Assembly (NCBI GenBank): GCA_023078685.1
Contig: JALGAS010000005.1
Span: 3,968,001-4,032,000 of the forward strand
DNA from: Neopestalotiopsis rosae
Lineage: Eukaryota > Ascomycota > Sordariomycetes > Amphisphaeriales > Sporocadaceae
Direction of reading: 5' to 3'
DNA: 64,000 bases
This document shows positions 25,832 through 37,308 of this stretch, piece after piece. Position numbers and translations under genes: made by a program. Under the pieces are notes generated by a model, which did not search any database, was not told the origin of the DNA, and saw only the letters and a list, made by a program, of their open reading frames with translations. Positions within the stretch are counted from its first letter, which is position 1; each line of letters starts with the position of its first letter.

Positions 25832-27691
25832 ATGGTGTTCTCCGCAGTATATCCCATTGGCTTCGCATGTCTCTTGGTGCTGCTGTATCGGCTCAGTCGA
25901 GTTGGGCAACGTCCAAAGGGACTTCCACCAGGGCCTCCAACAATTCCGATACTGGGTAACATTCACTTAATCCCCAAGGAGAAACCGCACCTCCAGTTTG
26001 AAAAATGGGCAAGGGAATATGGACCGATATATTCGGTCATCCTGGGAACAAAGGTGATGATCGTTCTCAACACCGACCAGGCCATTAAAGACTTGCTGGA
26101 CAAGCGTAGCAACATTTATTCCTCTCGACCAGAAATGTACCTCGGGCAAATTGTCAGTGGTGGTCTCCGTATGCTACTCATGGTAAGTAGAATTGGTCTC
26201 GATACATACTTTCGCTAGCATCACATCTAATAAAGCACTGTAGGAGTATGGACCTACCTGGCGCACACTCCGCGGCATCGTACACAACAGCCTCAACATC
26301 AAGGCCTCTAATACCTATGTCACCTACCAGGACTTGGAAAATAAGGATATGCTGCTAGGTTTCTTGGAAGCACCGGACCAGTTCATTCAGCATATTCGTC
26401 GTTTCACCAATTCACTGTCCATGCAGATGATGTATGGCATTCGCACCACCAGCATAGAGGATCCTCAGATGAACCAATTGTACCATGTAAGATTTTGTCG
26501 AATCCATCAACTTCTGAATCAATATAACTCCCAAGAACGGAAATTTGCTCACGCCCTTTTTCTTCTATTCTCCAGGGCTTTGAAAAGTTCAGTGCCGTGT
26601 TGGCGAGCACTTCAGCCGCGCTGACAGACGTGTTCCCGCTCCTCCGCCACCTCCCTACGGCGCTGCTGCCGATGCGCCGCTACGCGCAGAACCTGCACCA
26701 GGACGAGCTCAAGCTGTGGATGGGCCACTGGCTGGGGTTCAAGGAGAGGCTGCGCGCGGGCAAGGCCAAGCCGTGCTTCTGCATCGACCTGGTCAAGGCG
26801 CAGGAGGAGACGGGCATCTCGGACTCCCAGGCCTCCTACGTGAGCAACTCGCTGCTCGAGGCCGGGTCCGACACCACGGCCGCGACCCTCGTGGGCTTTG
26901 TCCAGGCCATGGTCCTCTTCCCCGACGTCGCGGCCGCCGCGCAGGCCGAGCTCGATCGCGTCTGCGGGGATCGGCTGCCTGACCTGAATGACTTGTCGGA
27001 GCTGCAGTATATCCGCGGCTGCATGAAGGAGAGTCTGCGCTGGATGCCGACGGTCATCTTGGGCGTCCCGCACGCGGTGATTCAGGACGATGAGTATATG
27101 GGATACAAGATTCCCAAAGGCGCTGGAGTGATGTGGAATGTTTGGTAAGTAGACCTCGTCATGTATCATGACACCAAGCTAGAGTTACATGAATTATGCA
27201 AATAGAAGCTGACACATAGATTCAGGACTATACACAATGACCCCAAAAGACATCCAGACCCGAGGAGGTTCGACCCGACGCGGTGGGCCGACGACCGGCA
27301 GACGTCGGCCCAGGCGGCGAGCAACCCGGACGCGACCAAGCGCGACCAGTTCGTCTTTGGCGCCGGCCGCCGCCTTTGCCAGGGCATGCACATTGCCGAC
27401 CGCTCCATGTTCCTCGCCATCTCCCGGCTGCTGTGGGCCTTTGACTTCCGCCGGGCCGTGGGGCCCGACGGCAACGAGATCATGCCCGACCCGAGCGACC
27501 TCATCGAGGGGACCTTTGTCCAGCCAAAACCCTTTGCGGCGGATATTCGACCCCGGAGCGCGTACAAGGCGGAGCGGGTGCGCAAGGAGTGGAGTGAGGT
27601 AAAGAAGCTGCTGGACCATGATTTGCAATGGAAAGCCGTACCTGAAGGACTTATCTGGAAAGATTATGAGTCTACATACGTGAAAGCCTAG
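25832..27691 (+). CDS. Cytochrome P450 monooxygenase
   Basis: Heme-thiolate monooxygenase of 542 residues, anchored in the ER membrane by an N-terminal helix (FACLLVLLYRL). Four exons: 25832-26182, 26244-26486, 26576-27144, 27226-27691. Landmarks in order: proline hinge LPPGPPTIPILGN; I-helix oxygen-activation motif EAGSDTTAATL; K-helix ExxR in MKESLRW; PDPRRFDPTRW; heme loop FVFGAGRRLCQG with Cys439 as the predicted iron ligand. It resembles the fungal O-methylsterigmatocystin oxidoreductase-like group (CYP64/CYP620-type) in general look. The substrate is unknown. No polyketide synthase, NRPS or terpene cyclase sits nearby, so it appears to be an orphan P450. Its exons 3-4 are markedly more GC-rich than exons 1-2. 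Confidence 0.95.
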
Positions 27692-28012
27692 ACATCCTGA
27701 TAACAGTCATATTTGGCTGCACTCGTGGTTTTCAACACTTTCACATGTATAAACGGGTCATAGAGGACAGAGGTTGCTTAAAGTAGTAAGTGAATGGCCA
27801 TGTTCAATTTTGGGACTATATAGGATGTTGAAGTCCTTCCAAAACATCTTCGTTGAGAAATGGTAGAGAGCTTATCCCGAGGCAGTCTCTCACCAAGGAC
27901 GATGCACGTAGTTAAATCAGACGACCTCTACAATGAAGCAGAAGGGTCTGGAGGCGAAAGAAAATCTGCCGACTGATGAACCTTGCTAGATCATCTAAAC
28001 GGTGCAGTTGAT
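27692..28012. terminator. Convergent 3' intergenic region (P450 / INO1)
   Basis: A 321-base gap between two stop codons facing each other. It should contain both polyadenylation regions. I see nothing else in it. Confidence 0.4.
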
Positions 28013-29756
28013 CTAGAACAGCTTGTGCTCAAGGGTCATGTCAGACTCGGGCTCAAGTCCAACACAGGCCCTGAAGATGTTGGTCAAGGCGCCACGCTGC
28101 TTGGCCAAGGCGTTGATGACGGGAGTACCAGGGGGCGTGAGCGGCGCCTTCAGCATGTAGCTGAGAATGCTCAAGACGCTGTGGAAGCCGCGATAGTCCT
28201 TGGTGGCGGCACCGTCGGTAGAGCTGGCTCTCCATTGAATGCGAGTCATCATCTCCGCCACGACCACCAAGTCAATGATCAATGGAGAGGCGAGCAGAGA
28301 ATCCTCACAGACGTTGAAGATGGAAATGGTCTGGTGGCCGCCCATGAAAATCTCGGCATAGTACTCGTCCAAAGCACGCTTGTTGTCGCCGACAGCCGGC
28401 ATGTACTTGATGACAACAGTGTGGTCGGGGTGCTCGCCCTTCTTGTACAGGACCGAGTTGGCTTCAACCATGTCATCGACAACATTGGACTTGGAGATCT
28501 CCTTGGATCGGAACTGCTTGTGGGAGCTCAGGTTCTTGCCGTCGTTGTTGCCCAGGTGGTTGTACGACGCGATGGACGTGAGCTTGATACCGGCATTGAT
28601 CAAGAAATCGACCAAGGCCGACTTCATCTTGGTCTGACCAGACTTGAAATCGTCGCCGCCAATAAACGCACCATGCTTCTCGGCAAGCTCAATGGCACCA
28701 GGAACAAAGGTGTTCTGCGGAGAACCGTTGATGAAGGATGCGTTCTCCAGGATACAAGCAATGGCGAAAACAGTCGAAGGAGAGACCTCTTCGTGCCCGT
28801 CGTCGACAGCCTTGAGCAGGTTGTCGGCGGTATCATTGACACCCGGGATAATATCGGCGTATCTCTCCGTGTTGGCGGTCCAGAGAACAACGACCTTGTC
28901 CAAAGAGTTGGTGGCCTTGAAGTCCTTGATATCCTTTCGAATTTGCTCAATGTGGGCAGTACAAGCCTTGGTGCCGGGAATGACATTGTCGGCTCTGTCC
29001 TCCTGGTTGGCAGCAATGAAATCGGGATAGTAGATGGACGGCAGGGGGACCATGTTGGTCATCTCCTTCTTGACTTGGGCCTTGAGAGTCGGCTCCAAAA
29101 CTGCAGCTCTGTCCATAGCATCGGACAGATTCATGCCGGAGATATCCCTATTGAATATACATTAGCAAACAAGTCCGCGAAGACAATTGAGGCAGCTATC
29201 GAAGGAATAATGCCCCAAAGGCTCTTCATCTCCAGCTAGCCTCGTTGAGTGAATCTACTTACCAGCCTCCAATGACAAGATCATTTGGATGAACCATGGG
29301 AAGAACATCGTGGAACGGAATATTGACGTCCATGTTGGTTTCGGCCTCAGTTCCAAGCTTCATAGTCGATCCCATAATGACGGAACCGTAGTAGTTGGCG
29401 GCTCTGGGACCTTCACGCGTGTCCCAGACTAGGTTTCGGCGGTTCGCAATGATACCGGCAGTGACGGTGGTGCCATTATTGCCACCCCATCCTACCAGCA
29501 TCATACCGACCCGGGGAACCTTACGGTCGACCTTGAAGTCGTAGTTTGTCTCCTTGGGAGTGGCGACATACTTACCATTGTCGTTCTTCTTCACGCTGGT
29601 GGTTCGGTAAGTGTACTTTGAGCGGATCTCCGAGTCAGTGTAGACAACGTTGGGAGATTCCACCTGGAACAGGTCCTCATGTGCAGGAGTTCCGGCTTGA
29701 CGATGGTGTCCATCCCCATTCGAGGAGGCCGAGTCGATCTCGGCGTGCGGCGCCAT
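28013..29756 (-). CDS. INO1: Inositol-3-phosphate synthase (myo-inositol-1-phosphate synthase)
   Basis: Cytosolic NAD-dependent enzyme that converts D-glucose 6-phosphate to 1D-myo-inositol 3-phosphate, the committed step of inositol and phosphatidylinositol synthesis. Two exons in transcript order: 29756-29263 and 29147-28013, giving 542 residues, normal for the fungal enzyme. The nucleotide-binding loop GWGGNNGTT lies at residues 89-97, with [21 protein letters not shown] after it. The conserved family segments [54 protein letters not shown] and SPLIIDL are all present. The end is complete. A single intron splits the Trp codon of VIGGW-DISGMN. I searched the upstream sequence by eye for the yeast inositol-response element and did not find a clear copy. 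Confidence 0.98.
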
Positions 29757-32700
29757 GATTTGATAGTTGACAGGCTTTCAGTAGAGTATCGGTGTTATAG
29801 GCGATAGCTCTTTAGGGAGAAAATGGCGAGTCCGGTGCGCCGCCAGAAGCAGTGCAGCGGCCTCCTCGGTGGGGATTGTGGACGCTGGAATCATGGTCAG
29901 CCAACTGAATACTTGAATAGGTAGACAATGAAGATGTCTGTCAGCATGAATACGTACGAGTTAAGAAGGTTGGAAAACGTCTTGACGGTTGAGGGACCGC
30001 GACCCGGGGGTGCGATCAACTGTTTGAGACGAGTTTTGGGGGCCTTGAAGGCGAAGCAACAATTGCCAAATCTACAGTCTGTGTATATCAATGATTGATT
30101 CTACGAGTAAGAGAAAGGGAAGAGAAGAGAGACGAGAAGAAGCGGTTCTAGGCAATTGGTATTTATTTGAGCTCTACGGAATACGCGGGGGAGAGAGACC
30201 CAACAATCCGGGGCCAGATCAGCTAATCAGCACAGCACAGCACCGTATGTTCACTGGTCTTGTCCACAGTCCTCGGCTGGCCGGATGAGGCCGCTTACAA
30301 CTAAACATGCAGTTGTAGCAGCCAGCAGCTTGACCAAGTCCCAACAACTCCACAAGTTTCCAATAGTATCGGGTTGAAGGTGATGTTTCTGTTCCCGAAC
30401 ATTCCTATCGATTGCGTGGACAGGTGGTGCGAGAACCCGAGCTCTGTACCTAGGACCCTGAAAATATCCAGTTTGGAGGGGTAAACAGGACAGTGATTGG
30501 TTGCCAACGTCAGAAGCTAGCACCAGTTCTAGCTGGTACGGAATAATGAACTGTCAAGTCAGCCGCCGCCGAGCAATCATCTCAAGCACACAAAGGCGGT
30601 CAGGTCAATAACCGACTACAGGCGTTATCGTCAAGCGACATCGCTTATTCCTGCGTGTGTGGTACAGAAAGACCATCAGGGTGAAATCGCATCATCCTCG
30701 GTTGCTGTTTGGCCGTTTGAAAAGTCGCGCTACAGGATGTTGCAGTAGTACATAGCACTGCATGACTTTAATGGCCTAGCCAAAGATACTGCTCGTTGCA
30801 TTGCGTGTATTCTGCATTGACCGTCAATTCTTTCAATAGCCGCAAAGTCTCCTTTTGAAAGGCGCGTCTGATAGCTTCCAAATTTGTGCGTGCGCTCGAC
30901 ACTATGAGAGTCAATAACAACCAGCATTACTAAAAATACTCACCTTGGTAAAAGCTTCTCGGATGCCCTATGGATGCTCAAGTAATGTAGTGAGGCTGAG
31001 GGTCATCTACCAAGTATATATGCAGTTTCTTTCACGTGAACAAATGATTGAGCTTGTCCGTAATGAAGCATGATCGTCCCTGTATATACATTAGTTCTCG
31101 CATCCCTTGACTCGCTATAGGGCAGACACCGCTAGTCGATGGCCATATCAGGTTCTCTTGATAACACGATCAAGACCATGAGTCGAACTTCGGTTGCGGG
31201 GAAGAAACATGGGGAGTATGTAACAATTATGAGGTGCATTCATATTGTACGTTTGACGAGACCAGCAGACTGGACCATTATACTGTCACGACTGACTCCT
31301 GTTTGGAACATTAGCAATTGAAAAGATCAACATCAATTGAGTTCCACTGTCTGTGGTCAATTGCGATTATTCCCGATCTGCTGGGTGAAAAAGGTACGAC
31401 AAAAGACATATGATGTCCGGAAGTGCCCAGCCAATGGAACGGCCTCATTGCAACCCAGTCCTGTGGGTTGCCGTATTGGGGGGAGCACAAACCCGGGGTA
31501 TTCAAGGGGTCTCAAGCACGAGTGTCGATCGTCATAGAACTGCTCTCATGACGGCCCGTGAAAACCTGGTGATGGGGGGAACGCTGATAAGAAAAGCCGC
31601 GACGGTGCGTAGATCTTCCTTTCACCAGTCTCGCGACCGCTACAATCGTTCAGTAAACGCTGTCACGCTATCTAGAGACCATCTCCAGATTGCGCGCATA
31701 AAATGCAGCCCGCGAACACCCTTGAGAGGGCACTAGGATTTGGCATATCGCGATAGTCCTTTGGTCCCAGGTCCCTCTTCAGCGGCCCCGTTCTTGCCAG
31801 GAAATAAACTGGGCACGTGGATTTCGAAATGTCATCATATTCATCAAACAATGCACACATGGAACAGACTCAAGAAAGAAAAAGGACCGGCGGTTAGGAT
31901 CTGGCAATCCAATCTGGGGCTGATGCGATCCTGCTTGAATCCCCATTTGGTTGTGTCGTGTGGGATATGTAATGCTCTGATGAAACGTCTTGGCTTCATC
32001 GAGTTAATCACCAATGAGCGCATCGCGACGACATACCTATGCTCGCTCACGAGGCCAAGCGCCGTTGCAAGCGCCACACGAATTTCGATATTTGATCAGA
32101 ATTCACCGAAGTCTTCAGTTTCAAAGTGCAGCATATATTGGGTTCAATTATTCCCTTGAAAGAGGCTGAGTGCTAACTGGATCCTAGTACATAGTTGGCA
32201 CCTGCAGCGACTTGGATTTTCATGCTTGGGTCTCTCTGCCTCTGCTGTTCCGGAGATGCTCCGTCTGATCAATCAATGCAATTTTCTCATTTACTTGTGT
32301 GGCTTGAACTTGATAGAGTAAGACATCACGAGGGCAATTCCTTTATTGACCAAATGGTCAGTATCGAGCAGAATTTGATAATATGGCTTGGAACTGTTTC
32401 TAGCCAAGGAAGCTCGCTAGAAGCAACTGGTGGACGGCCGCGGCGTCAGTCCGGCATAGCGAACGCCGTCTCGGCCTGGTCACTTTAGACTGGCCTGCTT
32501 CAGGTTGCGACGGGCCTATTTTTTCTCTTCAAGGTAGGATTGCATGAACGACGCTTCGTGTGCAATTGCGTCACAGGTTCGTGGACAATTCAGACGAGGC
32601 AGAAAGCACACGAATCAGTCACACCTTGACATTGCGATCCCATGACAGAAGCAATGAGATTAGGATGGCGTCGTGGTGAGAGTTTGACATGTTTTTCGCT

Positions 32701-35186
32701 TCCTCTTGGGGTAATCCGTCGCTGTATTCAGCAAGCAAATGAGGACGCGCCTGGTGATCTCGCAGCTAGCAATTGTCCCGAGACAAAATTAAACCCAGAA
32801 GTAAAAGCATAGCTGCAGCCGGACCATATCATGATCCCCGAGGATTTGGGCCCCATCTCACTAGCAACGAGAGGGACCAAGACCCATTTTGCATAATGTG
32901 CCAATCGTTTTGCGACGACTGGTACAAGCAGAAATGACGACGTTCCATATTCTTGTCCAGATACCCAAATACTGACCAGTAACTCTTCAAGAATCATGTG
33001 CCGTTCCCACATCAACGGATCCGATTATCACTGCTTTTGTCGGCTGAATGGGGAATGCGGCATAATTGCATCTCAGCCGAGACAGAGCAGCTTGCAACAG
33101 AAGTGAATAGTATTAGGTACATTGATACTGTGGTGAGTTGAAAGGGCGGTGGGACATTGAAGGCACCGAGAGGTCGGATTCTGACCAGTGAGCTTAAATA
33201 ATAAAGGGGGTCATTGGGTATTTGGTTTTGAGAAGCAGGCTGTAATTCAAGAACATTTACTTTGTACCATATCGAAAAAGGCACACGACAGCAGGAGGAA
33301 ATTTGATCAGAAATCGCAGGTAACACGTCGCTATCATACAGGCGGCGTTCCGGCGGTCGGCGTAACGCCTGCAGACGCCAGGTACATTCAAGAAGACTGC
33401 GCTGTACATGATCGCTAGGCGTACCTATCTATCAATCATTGAATGTTCGTAAGACTAAAACTGTGGATGCCAATTCTAAACTACACTAAGGTACGTAGTT
33501 CCAGTGGTCCCTTGGCCCTGGAGGACCGCCAGAGCCTAGCAAGCCACATGCGCCCTCTTCGCCCGTGACAACCATTCGCGTTCCTGGCTTGCTTAGCTGC
33601 GTGGAGAGGAGCTCATTAATAGCCAGAAAGCTTGTGGGGCAGTAGAGATGGATGGCGCTCCCTCTCATCATGTTGCATCTTCATCTTGAATGGTGGCCGG
33701 ACGCCATTCAAGCAAAGTCAGTTCTAGGTGACTTCTGGTACGGTGGGAGACTGCTGTAGTCATCTATCTGGAATTGTTCTGGAAGTGCTGTAGCATCGCG
33801 GGAGGATCCCAGCTACTTGGGTAGCGTTATCGTCCGGCTTATTACCTACCACTCGTCTCTACACGAAAGAGGAAGCAGTTGAAGAAACGGACTCGCCGTG
33901 TTTCCATTCATCTGTCATTCATTCAGATCGGAATCTCGATCGACGGAGAAAAGAAGGAAGCGGTTTTTTTCTGGCGCATGCAGTACCGTTGAGGTTCCTG
34001 AATGCTTGGAAAGCCATCGTTCCTTTAGGTCTGTCTGTCGTCCTCTCAAGCCTATTACAGTACCTACTTTCTCCCTCTGCCGTAACCCCCTGCAAGAACC
34101 GGTCGTTTTCCCACGGACCAACAGCTACCCTGATCGCCGAAAGGCTCCGTGAGTCCCCGTGAAGATCAACACACGACTCCCAGAAACCGCACAAGCCGCC
34201 CTCGGTTCTCAGCTCCAACAGCTCCAACAGGCGAAAGGGATGCAAAGCCAGCAGAGCCTCCAGAAAAGGACAAGCTGGTGAGCGCAAAACCCAACCCCAA
34301 AGCAATCAAGGGCGATACCATTTCAGGCACTAGCCGACCATCGCGAGAACAGAGGAGCAGGGGGGGCAGACATTTAGGACAGACAGGGAGCCCTGGCAGT
34401 GGACTGGCCTGGATACCTTAATGTACTCTGTTACAAGAAGAGCAAGCAGCAGGAACTAAACCGACCAGGGGCGCTGGACATCAACACCCTCGACACTTTC
34501 GAGACAGATACCGCAACATCTCCAAACCTCTTCGTCCGACTTCTACACCCAAATTCTCACGCATCCATTCTACTCTTGGGCCTAACCTTCCTTTTGCATT
34601 CTGCTCACCTACCACAAGAGGCGTGCTCCAAAACGCTTGTGCCCCCGGACCGAGCGCATCCATTTTGCAGACCTGCAGCCCTGCAGCCGCCGCCTGCCTT
34701 TCTTATTTTAAGTTTTACCCGCGGACACCTACATTACCTAGCCATAACCAGCCTTTGCCAGCCAGATCTCATCTGAAGCAGGCTCCAAGGGCAAGGCGAA
34801 GCGCTTGTTTCTCAAACATCCTCACCACAAAATCTTGTGCAACCAGTGCCTCGTGACTCTGAACCTGCTCAAGCGGTGGGGGGGTCTGCTGTCTTGGATG
34901 TTTCAAGGTTAATTCATGCTTGCGGCTAGCTAGACTTGATTCTCCATCTTTTCAGTCCTGTCAACTCACCGTCACTTTTCTGTTTTGCCATTGCTATTTG
35001 CAACTCCGCAAAACTTGGAATACTCGCTTTTACAGTGGTGATATCTATTGTAACCACACTACTTGACCTGGACACGACACGACGACAACAGTTTGCGCAT
35101 GCGATTGCACCGCACAACTAGTAACGATTCGGGCGAGGTCTGGAGAAGAAGGACGGACTGGGCAAGGATAAAAGCAACCGCCAACG
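29757..35186. promoter_or_regulatory. Large divergent intergenic region, INO1 / LIM gene
   Basis: This 5.4 kb separates divergent genes. The left 400 bases should be the INO1 leader. The right part, from about 33.9 kb, is CT-rich and looks like the LIM gene's leader. Between 30.5 and 33.8 kb the open frames are short and broken. One fragment near 32279-32400 (+) weakly recalls the C-terminal part of a HET domain (see findings). No gene is supported. Confidence 0.4.
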
Positions 35187-37308
35187 ATGGCCACGTACCC
35201 ACGGGAGTCGGCTTTCATGCCGACTGTCAAGTGCTCACAATGCGGTAACGAAGTCGAGATATCTATGATGGGCGAACACATCTGTAAAGCAGCCTCAAAA
35301 CAAGAAGAAGGTTCGTAACACCCCAAGAGATCCATCGTCGGTCTAATGCACGTAACCTTAGCCTAACTGACCAATTGACAGCGCCATTACCACCACCACC
35401 AGCGGCCGGGTCAGACATGCTTACTGGCGCTTTCGCCTCACTAAAACAAACAGTATGGGGATTCGGCAGCCGTGCCGCGCCGCCCACGGTAGATACAAAC
35501 GCAGCGAGTACGATACTAATGACAGCCCTCCACTATACTTTGGACTCCATGCTGACGTGCAAACAGACGAGGCCTTTTCCAAACAAGACCAGTTGACACC
35601 GGTGAGCGCATCGACTGGCTCGAGGACCATCTCGCCCAAAACACCCAGTGGCCGACTAGACAATGGCTCCAATAGCGACGAATATTTTTCTCCAGCGATT
35701 GCAGACGCAGCTCAAAATGGGCGGCCCGGTGGCTATGGCGGATTCGGAGAGCCGCAACCATACGAGCCTGAGCCGATGTATTACGGTTCAAGCCCTCAGA
35801 AGCAAGCGGCCGCTCCACAAGGTCCGCCAAGTTTATTGCAGAGGATGAACACCATTGCCCCGGGACCTTTTGAAATGAATAGGAAACCCGCCGCCAAGAA
35901 CGCATTTGCGCCACCAAGGAACGAGCAAGCACAAGCTCCAGAAAACTATTCGGACGACGCGGGCATGCTACGAGTACAGCCACGCAAAAATGGATATGGA
36001 GGATTTGGGCCGCCTCAACAGGAACAGGATACTAACTTCGAGCCGCGACCATTCGGTACCAACCAGCGCTCGGAAACATTCCCCAAGCAAAACCAGAACC
36101 CGTATAATGATGTGCCCGAACGTCCGCCCTCAGCTCCGGGCTCTCGACAGCAACGTATGCTCAGGGCCCCGAGCGGAGATGGCTCGTTCATGACCAAAGA
36201 GCGGCCTGATAGACCCGATCGTCCTGACCGGCCTTCGCGCCCTTCATTTAGCATGAAAGATACGAGTCGGCCTCCACCGCCACGGAAGAGCCTCATCCCA
36301 CCAGCAGGAACTGCGGGTAACGGTGCGAATATCAACCTCGCAGCTGAATTTGGCAGTAGCAATCCCTATCATACGCCCTCGGACTCCCAGTCGTCCAACA
36401 ACTCAGGCTACAGCATGTCGCAGAGGAGTCACACGAGCTCGATCTCGAGTCCGCCTCGTTCTGTCAGCTCCAGGAGAAAGCCATCAGATACTTCTGCCAA
36501 CTTTGATTCTCTCATGAACGACCTTCAGACATCGATGGATTCATTCAATCCCCAATTGTCTGCTGGAAAGCCTGAGCAGGCTGACCGTCTCGCCTCTCCA
36601 TCTGAGGACGTACGCTTCGATCCAGCCATCCAGGGCGGACGAGCTCCTCCCAGGCCAAAGTCACCGCTGGCATCTCCCATTGAGCAATTCCCGGAACGCG
36701 TCGACCCCGCGATTCAAAGTGCCCGAAGCCGCTCACCGGACCGTAAAGCTCACATGAAGCAGCCATCCATGGGCCGCTCGCGCGGCAACTGCAAGGCTTG
36801 CAAGATTCCAATCACTGGAAAGTCCATCTCATCAGCAGATGGCCGCTTGACTGGCCGCTACCACAAGGCTTGCTTTGTCTGCACGACCTGCCAAAGCCCC
36901 TTTACTTCCGCAGAGTTCTATGTGCTTGACGACAAGCCCTATGACGCTGGGTGCTACCATCGACTGAACGGTAGCTTGTGCACAACTTGCGGTTATGGTA
37001 TCGAAGGCCAGTATCTCGAGGACGACTCGGCGCATAAGCACCATCCTGGTTGCTTCCGTTGCGGCGACTGCCGTAGGCCTTTGCATGATGGCTACTTCGA
37101 AGTCAATGGCAGGGCCTACTGCGAACGCGATGCCTGGAGACGTGTCCAACCACCGCCCATGGCGCAGCCTTATGGCGGCCGTGGTGGTGGTATGAGGCCA
37201 CCCCCACCTAATGGCAGCCGTTTGGGACTCCCTGGCGGCAGCCGACTCGCTCCTCCCGGTGGAAGACCGAGGATGGAGAAGAGAATGACCAGACTAGGCA
37301 TGATGTAA
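35187..37308 (+). CDS. Paxillin-like LIM-domain protein
   Basis: Probable cytoskeleton/cell-polarity scaffold of 663 residues. Three exons: 35187-35310, 35382-35507, 35567-37308. The N-terminus has a small C2HC-type motif, CSQCGNEVEISMMGEHIC (Cys16, Cys19, His31, Cys33). A long low-complexity region rich in Pro, Ser, Gln, Arg and Asp follows (about 45-485), with DRPDRPDRP-type repeats near 36205-36240. Two C-terminal LIM zinc-binding domains come next: the first starts at Cys492 (CKACKIPITGKS ... YHKACFVCTTC), the second at Cys555 (CTTCGYGIEG ... HHPGCFRCGDC ... YCERD). A Gly/Pro/Arg tail ends it. Disordered N-terminus plus tandem C-terminal LIMs is the layout of fungal paxillin-like Pxl1, which acts at growth and division sites. 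That identity is inferred. The third exon's start relies on a donor GTACGA with a good CTGAC branch and CAG acceptor. Confidence 0.85.

Noticed and set aside
26612..27169. 185-codon antisense open frame in the P450
   Set aside because: It arises from the high GC of the P450 exon 3; the sense strand carries all P450 motifs.
27983..29239. 418-codon open frame on the + strand across INO1
   Set aside because: It is antisense to the highly conserved INO1 exon 2, does not begin with a plausible start, and reads as a shadow of the real gene.
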